In this document: piece after piece, positions 51,015 through 59,366 of the stretch
Layout of the letters: each line of letters opens with the position of its first letter
Numbering within the stretch: position 1 is the stretch's first letter
Origin: JBHGBM01 sp041946965
Lineage (GTDB): Bacteria; Acidobacteriota; Terriglobia; Bryobacterales; Bryobacteraceae
Assembly: GCA_041946965.1 (NCBI GenBank)
Contig: JBHGBM010000010.1
Coordinates: forward strand, 1-64,000
Length of the DNA stretch: 64,000 nt
Direction of reading: 5' to 3'
Program-made: the position numbers and the translations under genes
The notes under the pieces: generated by a model
What the model saw: the letters and a program-made list of their open reading frames with translations, nothing else
The model's database searches: none
Told to the model about the DNA's origin: nothing

Positions 51015-53078
51015 CTATGGCAGCACCACCACCGGCGCCCGCCATACCGCGAACTTCCGCGCGGAAGGATCGATCACGCTCACCTGGCACGTATACCTTC
51101 CCGTCTCCAGCTTCGCCAGGGGGAAACTGAACCGCACCGGCACGGCTTTCGATTTCGGATTCAGGCCGTCTGTAATTCGCAGCGGCGCGGTCTCGAACGC
51201 CTTGACCTTGCCCCGATAGAAACTCACCGCGGCCAGAATCGGCTCAGTCGCCTGCACCGTGGGCTGGTAGGCTTCCAGGAACACGTACATGTCCTGCTCC
51301 CGGCGGAACACGCGCGTGACGCTCGGGATCAGCTTCTCGTTATTCTCCACCAGCGGGCTTGCCGCGAGCAGCCGCTTGTTGCGCTCGGCGGTGGCGACGG
51401 CCGCATCCAGCTTCTCCCGCTGATAACCCAGCACCACGGAGCTGACCGGCAGATGCTTCTGATCGGCGGTCAGGTCCGGAACCACGAACCTGGTTTCGAA
51501 CGTCCCCATCTTGCCGGTCTCGTTTTCGCGCGCCAGGAACTTCAGGGTATAGGCGCCGGGCTTGAGCGTGAAGCCGGTGTCGTATTGCAGATTGTGCTTC
51601 GACAACCGGCCCGCGTTCTCGCCTTTCAGCTTGACCTCGATTTCGTCGCGGACGGTGCCCTGGATCGCGCCCTTCGCGTCGCGCACCTCGCCGATGAAAT
51701 CCAGCTTCGTGCGCTCCGCTCCGCCGCTCCGCGCCAGTTCGATGTCGCTGCCGGGTATCTTCACCGAAACGGGCACGAAGTAGCGGTCATGCCCCTGGCG
51801 GAAGTAATTCACTTCCAGCGCCAGCGAGAGGTCGGTGACGGGATCGCCCAGCATCAGGGCTTCCTGGAGTTGGCTCTCCCGGTCCGCAGAGTTGAACTTG
51901 CGGAATTCCTTGGCGGCGAAGTAACCGGTGCGGTAATCCAGTCTTGCCCTGAGCTGCGGGTTCACCTCGACTTTCACGCGGCGGTAGCGGCCGTCGAGCG
52001 CCGTGTTGGTGCTGTAATAGCCGAGAATGTAATAGCTGGAGACGTCCTGCTGGGCCTGCGCGATGCCGAGTGCGAGGTCGTTCTGGTCCAGCAGCGCCTT
52101 ACCGCCGGTGTCGGAAGCCAGTGTATAAAGCGTCTCCTGCTGGTCCTGGAAACTGCTCTGGGCCGCGCGCTGCGAACCGCCTGAGTACATGCCCTGGCCG
52201 CCTGGCGATCCCTTGGTCGCGTCGCCCATCGGGGCGGCGGCCGCCAGACCGCGCGCGTCTACGGGATAAAAGGCCACGTTGCCGCGGATGGCGGCGTTCA
52301 CGGTGGAGCGCAACTGCGCCTGGTTATCCACGCCGGTGCGGGTCATGCCGCTGGCGAAATACACCAGCGCCTTCTTCTCGGGAAGGCTGGCAAGCATCCG
52401 TGCGGCCGATTCCAACGCGGCCAGCTTGCGATCGGTGTTGAAGATGTTGAATTCGCTGTCGTCCTGCGAGTATGCCGCGCCCGTGTCCTCTTCGTCGGCC
52501 GCGCCCGTGGTCCCGTTCTCCATCCCGGTCTCGCCGATCGCCAGGCCGCGGATCGTCTTAGTGAGCGCGTCGCGGTCGCTGGTAAAATCCTGGAGCACCG
52601 TGAGAGCCGTCGAGTAGACCATCACGGCGACCAGGTCGGTACCTGTAAGCTGCGTGCTCAGGAACTTCAGCGCAGCCTGCTGTGCGCGATACTGGTCCGC
52701 CACCGGCATGCCCGCCTGGTCGAAGAATAGCACCAGCAGGCGGCGGTCCTTGTACTTCACCTCGCCGGCTTTCGATGGAGCGATGCGCGTGACGGCGGGC
52801 GCGGCGGCGGCCGCCGTGTCCGCCCGCTTCGTCAGGGGCGGCGGGGGCAGCGCCGCGCCTTCCAACCGCTGGAACTCGAATACCTTGATATGTTGCGGCT
52901 TGCCGTCTTCGGTGACGGTGAAATCGGAGGCCTTCAACCCTTCGATGGCTTTGCCGTTGCGGTCCTTCACCGAGACGTTCACAACCACCAACTGCGTGGT
53001 GGCCTCGAACTTGTAAGCCGGCTGCTGCGCCGGCGCCGCCAGTTGAGCGGCCAGTATCGCGGAAATGAAAACGCGCAT
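51015..53078 (-). CDS. VWFA-related acidobacterial secreted protein (TIGR03436)
   Basis: The product is 687 residues from ATG 53078 (signal MRVFISAILAAQLAAPAQ). The N-terminal block TQLVVVNVSVKDRNGKAIEG then LKASDFTVTEDGKPQ is the hallmark of the VWFA-related acidobacterial family TIGR03436. The VWA-like core follows (LLVLFFDQAGM, LVAVMVYST, KALVYFASGM, YTLASDTGGKALLDQND, YYILGYYST). The metal-ion site is not canonical, since DxSxS reads DQAGM. The last 250 residues form beta-rich domains (FTLKPGAYTLKFLARE). The start lies two bases after the receptor stop, so they are coupled, and the protein may assist the receptor at the cell surface. Confidence 0.9.
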   Translation of the reverse strand: MRVFISAILAAQLAAPAQQPAYKFEATTQLVVVNVSVKDRNGKAIEGLKASDFTVTEDGKPQHIKVFEFQRLEGAALPPPPLTKRADTAAAAAPAVTRIAPSKAGEVKYKDRRLLVLFFDQAGMPVADQYRAQQAALKFLSTQLTGTDLVAVMVYSTALTVLQDFTSDRDALTKTIRGLAIGETGMENGTTGAADEEDTGAAYSQDDSEFNIFNTDRKLAALESAARMLASLPEKKALVYFASGMTRTGVDNQAQLRSTVNAAIRGNVAFYPVDARGLAAAAPMGDATKGSPGGQGMYSGGSQRAAQSSFQDQQETLYTLASDTGGKALLDQNDLALGIAQAQQDVSSYYILGYYSTNTALDGRYRRVKVEVNPQLRARLDYRTGYFAAKEFRKFNSADRESQLQEALMLGDPVTDLSLALEVNYFRQGHDRYFVPVSVKIPGSDIELARSGGAERTKLDFIGEVRDAKGAIQGTVRDEIEVKLKGENAGRLSKHNLQYDTGFTLKPGAYTLKFLARENETGKMGTFETRFVVPDLTADQKHLPVSSVVLGYQREKLDAAVATAERNKRLLAASPLVENNEKLIPSVTRVFRREQDMYVFLEAYQPTVQATEPILAAVSFYRGKVKAFETAPLRITDGLNPKSKAVPVRFSFPLAKLETGRYTCQVSVIDPSARKFAVWRAPVVVLP

Positions 53079-53080
53079 GA

Positions 53081-56000
53081 TCAGAACCTGATTCTCAAAT
53101 GCGCCGTCAGCTTGCGCATCCCAGCGGCGGCGGTTGCCAGGCCGTAGTTGTTGGATCCCAGAACCGTGCCCCAGTTCGTGATGGTCACGTGGTTGAGGAG
53201 ATTCTGCGCCTGGAATTGGAGTTCGGCGCTGCGCCGCTCTCCGAACCGGATGGTGCGCCCCAGAGAGCCGTTCAGGAAGAAGACCGCCGGTCCGGGAATC
53301 GTGTTCCGGCCCGCGTTGCCCCACAGCCCGGCGCCGGGTGCCGTGAATGCCGCGGTGTTGAACAGCAGGCCTTCGGCGCTCACCGGCAGCCCGGTCGAGT
53401 CTGCGCGCACGGTGTTCGTCACCGCCGTCCCGGCGACTTGAGAACGGTTGCCCCCTATGATGGCGGTGAACGGCGTGCCCGAACGCACGCTGATGTTCCC
53501 GCTCACGGTCCAGTCTTTGATCAGAGCGCCCTTCCAGCCGTTAAGCAGCGTGCCGCCGGCGGCGCCCATGCCGGTACTGTACTGCATCATCACCGAAAGG
53601 TTGTGCCGCGCGTCGAAGCTGGAGAGCCCTCGCTCGGCCGCAAGGTCGAGCCAGTTCTGCGCCACGGGAGTCCCGCCCTGCCCGCGGCCGCCGGTGCCGG
53701 CATTGTCGATGGACTTCGAGAACTGGTACGAAGCGTGCGCCATGAAGCCGCTGTGGAACCGGCGGTTGAGCTGGAATTGCGCGGCGTGATAGATCGAATT
53801 CCCGTTCGAGGATTCAAAAATGTAGCCGTGCGGCAAGGCGGATTCCGGCGCTCCCGGCGGGTTCGAATTCGGAATGAACTGCTGATCGAGACGCGTGCCC
53901 TTGGTCCCCAGATAGCCGATGGTTCCGAACAGCGAGAACGGCAAGTCGTGCTGCAAAGACACGGTCCACGTCTGCGCATAGCCGACCCGGTAGTTCGGAT
54001 CGACGGCGTAGGTGCTGCTGGATGCCCCGCCGGAGGCGAGCAGGAACGCGTTGCCGATGGTGAGGGGAACCAGCGCGGAGCGCGAGGCGTTCAGCACCTG
54101 GGCGAACGGCGGCTGCTGCGCCATGTTCATCGCGATCATGTTGTAGATCGAGGTGTTGTAATAGATGCCGTACCCGCCGCGGACCACTGTGGACCCTTTC
54201 GTGGACGGCCGCCAGGCGAAGCCGAACCGGGGCGAAAAATTGTTGCGGTCCGGATGGACCAGGGTGTCCGGGAACACGCTGCCGCCGGGCAGCGCCGGAA
54301 CCACGGCGGAAAAGCCGCGGGCAATTTCCAGGTTCACCAGCCGGTTGTACAGTTCCGTCATCGGCGTGGCATAGTCCCAGCGCAAGCCGAAGACCATGCT
54401 GATCTTTGAGTGGAGACGCCAATCGTCGTTCACGAAGATGCCGTAGCCCGACCCGCGGAAATACTTGTCGGGGTTGCCGTATCGTATGGAACTGGTGGTG
54501 GGCATCCCGAGCAGGAAGTCCGCAAGATCATAGCCCGTGCCGCTTTGGGCGGCGCCGTTGACAATGTAGCTGGTCGCCGAGCCGTTGAAGGAGTAAGTGC
54601 CGCGGCCGTTCGTGTCCGCGAACTGGTTGAATTGCAGGCGGCGGTAGTCGGCGCCGAACGACAGATTGTGCGAGCCGTGGATCCATAGCAGGCTTTCGCT
54701 CGCGGCGCCGGTCTGGTTGCGGTTGAGCGAGGCGTTGCCGTCGGCGAGTCCCGCGTAATTCGTAAAGCTCAGGTTGGGCGGCCCCCAGTTCATGGGATTC
54801 TGCGAAGTGCCCGCGATATTGAGCTGCGCCGCCACGTTCTCCCGGTAAGCGAAGTACGGCGAGAGCCGCTCGCGGTTCCGGCTGAACGAATAGCGCAGGT
54901 TGTTGATCAGCCGCGTGGTGAAGTTGTGCGACCAGCCGAGGTTGGCGTTGATGCCGCGGCCGGAACCGCTGTCGATGAACTGGAAGAGGTTGGGGGAGGT
55001 GGTGCTTCTGCCCTGGTAGCCGATGCCTCCGTCAAGCCGGTCCTTGTTCCCGATGCGCAGATTGGAGATGCGCGCGCTCAGGTTGTCGGAATCGCTCGAG
55101 CCGGTCCAGGACGTCTGGTAATTGCGCGCGGCGAAAGGCAGGTTCGGCTGCGGGAAGTATTTCAGCAGCGCCGAAGCCGTGCCGTTGATGCGGCTGGCCG
55201 GGATCGCGTTTCCCGGGAAGGGCGCTCCGGTGGATGGGTCGTAGATCGTGACCGGCGCTCCCGCAATGGTGGTGTTGGAAAAATCCCCGAGGCGCTCCAG
55301 GGCCGTGGGCATGTTAACGGGCTGCGAAATCGTGCCCGTCCGGCTTCGCTCGGCCTGGTAATGGAACATAAAGAAGATGTGCTTTTCCGCACTCACCAGT
55401 TTCGGGATGCGCAGCGGGCCGCCGAATACGACGCCCACACGCGCATCGGAGTAGGAGGGCTTATCCACGCTTGCGCCGGTGACGGAGAAGGTGCGGGCGT
55501 CCCACGCGGAGTTGTTCAGGTTGAAGAAGAGGTTGCCCATGTAGCTGTTCTGCGGGCCCCTCCGGGCGTTTCCGAAGGCACGCGCTTCGGGCCGTCCCTG
55601 CCAGCCTTCTGGCCGGCGTCGCATCTCGTCCGGACCGTGCCCGCCCGGCCCCCCGCGCATTCCGAACCCTCCGCCCGGACCTCCCATGGGAGGTCCGCCA
55701 CCCGGCGGGCCGCCGCCGGGGCCGCGGGGTCCACCCGGCCCCGGGGGACCGCCGCCGCGCACGCGCATCCCGTCCTGCGGCCCCATGCCGCGCTCCCCCG
55801 GCGGACCGTCGCCGCCGGGCCCCTCCATGCCGGGGCCGCGCATCCCCATCATCCCTGGCCCGCCCATCAGATCCATGCCCGGCGGCGGCCCGCCGAAATG
55901 CCAGTCGTTCTGCTGCGGCATCCCCGCCGCGCTGCTCACGCTGCCCTGCACCAGAAACGAGTTCGCGGAGCTTTGGTTCAGGTCGGCGATCTCTTCGGTC

Positions 56001-56467
56001 CGAATTGTCCCCTCCTGGCCGAGCAAGGCCGCCTCCACCGACTGATTCACGCTGAGCCGCTGGAACGAGCGTGCATCCCCGTTCGCCACTTGCGGCCGCA
56101 CCCTGGCGGTGGCCGGCCGCGAGGTCCCGCCCCCGAAAATCGCCTCGGCGGTTAGCATCTTCAGTTCCCACTCCGGAGCCGGCGCCACGCGCGCCACCGC
56201 GGCTTCGCGGGTCAGCTTCTCAAAGCCGAGCATCTCGATCTCGAACACCCACACGCCGTCTGCCAGGTCGGAAAAAGAGAAATAGCCGCGCTCATCCGTG
56301 GTGGTGACGGCCTTCTTGTCGCCCTGCACCGCGGTGACCGTCGCGCCGGGAACGGGCAGGCCTCCGGATTTTACGGTCCCGTGGTATTCGGAAGCCGTCA
56401 GGAGGGAGGCGGCCATAGAGATGGCCGCCAGCCGGAAAACCCACACATATATCTGTGTTGCCGCCAT
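53081..56467 (-). CDS. Oar-like outer-membrane receptor with collagen-like insert
   Basis: The product is 1128 residues with a signal peptide (FRLAAISMAASLLTAS). A carboxypeptidase-regulatory-like fold comes first (GLPVPGATVTAVQG, GYFSFSDLADGVW). Then about residues 195-300 form a Gly/Pro/Met-rich low-complexity segment (GGPPPGMDLMGGPGMMGM and many GP repeats). A TonB-type barrel with Oar-like strands makes up the rest (DYRRLQFNQFADTNGRG, FNPNSNPPGAPE-like turns, LTAHLRIRF end). The plug motif around residues 135-185 (QSVEAALLGQEGTIRTEEIA) is atypical. The receptor lies upstream of the VWFA gene and divergent from the kinase, suggesting that the kinase regulates it. Confidence 0.9.
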   Translation of the reverse strand: MAATQIYVWVFRLAAISMAASLLTASEYHGTVKSGGLPVPGATVTAVQGDKKAVTTTDERGYFSFSDLADGVWVFEIEMLGFEKLTREAAVARVAPAPEWELKMLTAEAIFGGGTSRPATARVRPQVANGDARSFQRLSVNQSVEAALLGQEGTIRTEEIADLNQSSANSFLVQGSVSSAAGMPQQNDWHFGGPPPGMDLMGGPGMMGMRGPGMEGPGGDGPPGERGMGPQDGMRVRGGGPPGPGGPRGPGGGPPGGGPPMGGPGGGFGMRGGPGGHGPDEMRRRPEGWQGRPEARAFGNARRGPQNSYMGNLFFNLNNSAWDARTFSVTGASVDKPSYSDARVGVVFGGPLRIPKLVSAEKHIFFMFHYQAERSRTGTISQPVNMPTALERLGDFSNTTIAGAPVTIYDPSTGAPFPGNAIPASRINGTASALLKYFPQPNLPFAARNYQTSWTGSSDSDNLSARISNLRIGNKDRLDGGIGYQGRSTTSPNLFQFIDSGSGRGINANLGWSHNFTTRLINNLRYSFSRNRERLSPYFAYRENVAAQLNIAGTSQNPMNWGPPNLSFTNYAGLADGNASLNRNQTGAASESLLWIHGSHNLSFGADYRRLQFNQFADTNGRGTYSFNGSATSYIVNGAAQSGTGYDLADFLLGMPTTSSIRYGNPDKYFRGSGYGIFVNDDWRLHSKISMVFGLRWDYATPMTELYNRLVNLEIARGFSAVVPALPGGSVFPDTLVHPDRNNFSPRFGFAWRPSTKGSTVVRGGYGIYYNTSIYNMIAMNMAQQPPFAQVLNASRSALVPLTIGNAFLLASGGASSSTYAVDPNYRVGYAQTWTVSLQHDLPFSLFGTIGYLGTKGTRLDQQFIPNSNPPGAPESALPHGYIFESSNGNSIYHAAQFQLNRRFHSGFMAHASYQFSKSIDNAGTGGRGQGGTPVAQNWLDLAAERGLSSFDARHNLSVMMQYSTGMGAAGGTLLNGWKGALIKDWTVSGNISVRSGTPFTAIIGGNRSQVAGTAVTNTVRADSTGLPVSAEGLLFNTAAFTAPGAGLWGNAGRNTIPGPAVFFLNGSLGRTIRFGERRSAELQFQAQNLLNHVTITNWGTVLGSNNYGLATAAAGMRKLTAHLRIRF

Positions 56468-56631
56468 GTTCGTCGCCAGCCTTCCAAAGGCGTCTGCCAG
56501 TAATGGTGACTATAGGCCGGACAAGGTTTCCTGCGAAGCCGTAAGCTTTACGTTCTTAACGTAATCTTTACCGCCATACGGTGGAACGCAAATCGCGATC
56601 AGCGTACCGTAACAATAGGAGCTTTCGGCCG
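56468..56631. other. Divergent intergenic region between the receptor and kinase genes
   Basis: This 164-base gap separates the minus-strand receptor and the plus-strand kinase. It is notably AT-richer in the middle, around 56540-56580, where the repeat described separately lies. AGGAG upstream of 56632 serves the kinase. Confidence 0.5.
56546..56571 (+). promoter_or_regulatory. Triple CTTTAC/CTTAAC repeat and palindrome upstream of the kinase
   Basis: CTTTAC (56546-56551), CTTAAC (56555-56560) and CTTTAC (56566-56571) are tandem near-identical half-sites, 9 and 11 bases apart. The middle also contains a perfect palindrome, TTACGTTcttAACGTAA (56548-56564). The site lies 60 bases before the kinase ATG and about 80 bases from the receptor ATG. 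It is a strong candidate for binding by the OmpR-type regulator encoded by the second gene of the pair, controlling both divergent units. Confidence 0.5.
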
Positions 56632-58389
56632 ATGCGCATGGAAAAGAGCCAACGGCGGGCGGTGCTCTCATGGCTGTTCATGGGCGCGCTGTTCGCGCTT
56701 TGCGGCGTGCTTGGCGTCTTGCAGTACCGCTGGATCGGCGTAGTCAGTGCGGCAGCGCACGACCGTTTGCTCGGCAGCCTGCGCGCCGGTCTCGGACGCC
56801 TGAGCGACGACTTCAACTCCGAAATCAGCGCCGCCGCCCGGGAGTTCGTACCGGAAATCGAGCGCGGCGCCGAGCCGCGGGCCGCTTTTCTCGCACATTA
56901 CGAGCAGGCGCGGAGAACCGCGCAAAACACGCGGATGTTCAGCCGCATCGCCATCGCCATACCGCGCGGCGCATCCCCGGCGCTGCTCGTGCTCGATTCG
57001 CGGCGCGGCGTGCTGGAGGAGGCCGATTGGCCGGCGCAGTGGACGCGCATCCGGGAGCGGATCGAGGCCCGAATGAGCCTGGAACGCGGCCGCGGCGGGC
57101 CGCTTGGGCCGCTGTTTCTGGACACCTCCCCGGTCCTCGAGCTGCCGTTGATTCCGGCGCCGGCGCCCGGCGCGCCGGGTGCTCCCGGCATACGGTTCGA
57201 GCGCAGGGAGAGCGCATGGCTGCTGTTGGAACTGGACACCGAACACGCGCGCGAGGTGGTGCTGCCGCCCCTGATACAGCGGCACCTTGGTCCGGAATAT
57301 CAGGTCGAAGTGCTCACGCGCACCTCGCCGGCCCAGACGATCTACGTCTCCGACCCCGGCGAGCGCGGGCAGGTGGCGAGCCGCGCGGATGCTTCCGTGG
57401 GCCTGCTCGAGTTGCAGTGGGACCAGTTTTTCCGCCGCCGTGGGCCGCCTGGCATGCGCGAGCGCCGGCTCGTCCCTCCCGGTCCGGGCAGAGGTCCAGG
57501 CCCTGAGATGGGCCGGTGGCAGATGTTCGTGCGCCACCGCGCGGGTTCGTTGGACGCCGTGGTCTCGGCGGCCCGCTCGCGCAACCTCGCGGTCACTGCG
57601 GGCGTTCTGCTCCTGATGATCGCGAGCGCCGTGGCGTTGTTCCGTTCCACGCGCCGCGCGCAGAGGCTCGCCGAGCTCGAGATGGACTTCGTCGCCGGTG
57701 TTTCCCATGAGCTGCGGACGCCGCTTACCGTGATCCACACCGCGGCGTACAACCTGCGGGGAAAAGTAGCCGCCAACCCAGGCCAGGTCGAGCGTTACGG
57801 CGCCCTCATTCAGCAGGAAAGCGCACGCTTGAAGCAACTGGTCGAGCAGATCTTGCGGTTCGCCGCCGCCAAGGCCGGCCGCTCGATCGGGGAACTCGAA
57901 CCGGTCTCGGTGGAGAAGGTCATCGAAGACAGCCTGGAGTCGAGCAAGACGACGCTTCATGAGGCCGGGTGCGTGATCGAGAAGCGCATCGATCCGGGGC
58001 TGCCGCCCGTCATGGGCGATCGCGTGGCGCTGAAGCATGCGATCGAGAACCTGCTGATCAACGCCGCCAAGTACGGAATGGACGGAAGCAACTGGGTGGG
58101 CGTGTACGCCTCCGCGACAGGAGGCGAGGAACAGCCGGCGGTTGAAATCCGCGTTGCCGATCATGGGGCCGGCATTCCCGAAGACGAGCGCGACCAGATT
58201 TTCGAACCGTTCTTCCGCGGCCGCCGCGCATTGCAGGAGCAGGTGCACGGCACCGGTTTGGGCCTCAGTCTGGTAAAAAGTATCGTGGAGGCCCACGGAG
58301 GGGCTATCCGCGTGAACACTCAGCCCGCCAGGGGCACGGAGTTCGTGTTGTGGATCCCGGCGGTGCGGCAGGAGCCGAAACCGGCATGA
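56632..58389 (+). CDS. Two-membrane-helix sensor histidine kinase
   Basis: The product is 585 residues from ATG 56632, backed by AGGAG about ten bases upstream. Two membrane helices (about 11-35 and 320-343) enclose a periplasmic sensor of about 280 residues, which has Gly/Pro-rich stretches (PAPAPGAPGAPG; PPGPGRGPGPEMG). HisKA follows with the phospho-histidine near residue 359 (VSHELRTPL), then HATPase_c with ENLLINAAKYGM, VADHGAGIP and GTGLGLSLVKSIV. It phosphorylates the regulator whose ATG overlaps its stop. It is divergent from the Oar-like receptor and VWFA operon, the likely target. Confidence 0.95.
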   Translation: MRMEKSQRRAVLSWLFMGALFALCGVLGVLQYRWIGVVSAAAHDRLLGSLRAGLGRLSDDFNSEISAAAREFVPEIERGAEPRAAFLAHYEQARRTAQNTRMFSRIAIAIPRGASPALLVLDSRRGVLEEADWPAQWTRIRERIEARMSLERGRGGPLGPLFLDTSPVLELPLIPAPAPGAPGAPGIRFERRESAWLLLELDTEHAREVVLPPLIQRHLGPEYQVEVLTRTSPAQTIYVSDPGERGQVASRADASVGLLELQWDQFFRRRGPPGMRERRLVPPGPGRGPGPEMGRWQMFVRHRAGSLDAVVSAARSRNLAVTAGVLLLMIASAVALFRSTRRAQRLAELEMDFVAGVSHELRTPLTVIHTAAYNLRGKVAANPGQVERYGALIQQESARLKQLVEQILRFAAAKAGRSIGELEPVSVEKVIEDSLESSKTTLHEAGCVIEKRIDPGLPPVMGDRVALKHAIENLLINAAKYGMDGSNWVGVYASATGGEEQPAVEIRVADHGAGIPEDERDQIFEPFFRGRRALQEQVHGTGLGLSLVKSIVEAHGGAIRVNTQPARGTEFVLWIPAVRQEPKPA

Positions 58390-59072
58390 GTTCCAGAATT
58401 CTTCTGGTGGAAGACGAGCCCGGGCTGGTGCTCACGCTATCGGACCTGCTGACCGCGGAGGGCTACGAAGTCGAAAGTGCCACCACCGGACCCGCGGGGC
58501 TGGCGCGGGCGGCCAGCGAGCCGTTCGACCTGATCGTCCTCGACATCATGCTGCCCGGCATGAACGGCTTCGAGCTGTGCCGGGAGCTGCGCCGGCAAGG
58601 CAAGGACATGGCCATCCTCATGCTGACTGCCAAAACACAACTGGCGGACCGCGTCGTGGGGCTCAAACTGGGAGGCGACGACTACCTCACCAAGCCGTTC
58701 GAGCCGCCCGAATTGCTGGCGCGAGTGGAGGCCTTGCTCCGGCGCGTGAAGAAGCAGGGGCTCGCTCCGGTTGCACGCTTTGAATTCGACAACGTCTCGG
58801 CCGATTTCGATTCGGGCGAGGTGCGCAAGGACGGCGTGCTTGTCAGCCTGGGTGCCAAAGAACTGGAGCTGCTCCGCTACCTGGTGGATCGCCGCGGCCG
58901 GCCGGTCTCCCGCGATGAGTTGCTCGAACGCGTTTGGCGGTACCAGCCTGGCGTTTCCTCCAGAACCGTCGATGTGCATGTTGCCTGGCTGCGCCAGAAG
59001 CTCGAGGATAATCCGCAGGCGCCCAAGCACATCCACACTGTCCGCAGCGTGGGGTACCGCTTTACGGCGTAG
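58386..59072 (+). CDS. OmpR-family response regulator
   Basis: The product is 228 residues from the ATG in an ATGA overlap with the kinase. The receiver domain has the acidic pair VEDEP and the phospho-aspartate near residue 53 (IVLDIMLPGMNG), with MLTAK and DYLTKPF. The C-terminal winged helix has GAKELELLRYLVDR, ELLERVW, SSRTVDVHVAWLRQKLE and VRSVGYRF, as in OmpR/PhoB proteins, which bind direct repeats. It is the probable binder of the CTTTAC/CTTAAC repeats upstream of the kinase. Eleven bases of the small minus-strand gene overlap its end. Confidence 0.96.
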   Translation: MSSRILLVEDEPGLVLTLSDLLTAEGYEVESATTGPAGLARAASEPFDLIVLDIMLPGMNGFELCRELRRQGKDMAILMLTAKTQLADRVVGLKLGGDDYLTKPFEPPELLARVEALLRRVKKQGLAPVARFEFDNVSADFDSGEVRKDGVLVSLGAKELELLRYLVDRRGRPVSRDELLERVWRYQPGVSSRTVDVHVAWLRQKLEDNPQAPKHIHTVRSVGYRFTA

Positions 59073-59277
59073 CGCCGCGCCGGACGGACGGCCCGGATTC
59101 CAGGATCTCGACCACGTCCCGCAACGGAATCGTTTCCGGCAGTTGCCGCACCTCCTCCGCGGAAATAAACCGTCCTTCGCCGTTCTTCCAGATCGTGACG
59201 CCGGCACGCCCCAGGCTGCGAGCATCGAAACCCTCATTCCGAAGGCGCTGGGCAAAAGTGGAAAGGTCACAGTTCAT
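59062..59277 (-). CDS. Small hypothetical protein
   Basis: The product is 71 residues (MNCDLSTFAQRLRNEGFDAR..., with VTIWKNGEGRFISAEEVRQL). AGG lies five bases before the ATG. The composition is like a real soluble protein, with helix-favouring N-terminus and beta-like middle, and I do not recognise it. It overlaps the regulator end by 11 bases and fills the gap between that gene and the third sulfatase. Only its coding look and context support it. Confidence 0.5.
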   Translation of the reverse strand: MNCDLSTFAQRLRNEGFDARSLGRAGVTIWKNGEGRFISAEEVRQLPETIPLRDVVEILESGPSVRRGATP

Positions 59278-59366
59278 TGCTACCTGGAGAGACGGGAAGC
59301 CAACGGCCGGAAAGTACGGGTGCGCATGTTAAGTTCTGTAAAATGGGCGGTGCTATGGGAGATATG

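Noticed and set aside
55620..55890. Repetitive GC-rich tract considered as a CRISPR or VNTR array
   Set aside because: Repeats are irregular, have no spacers, and are in frame within the receptor gene as Gly/Pro codons.
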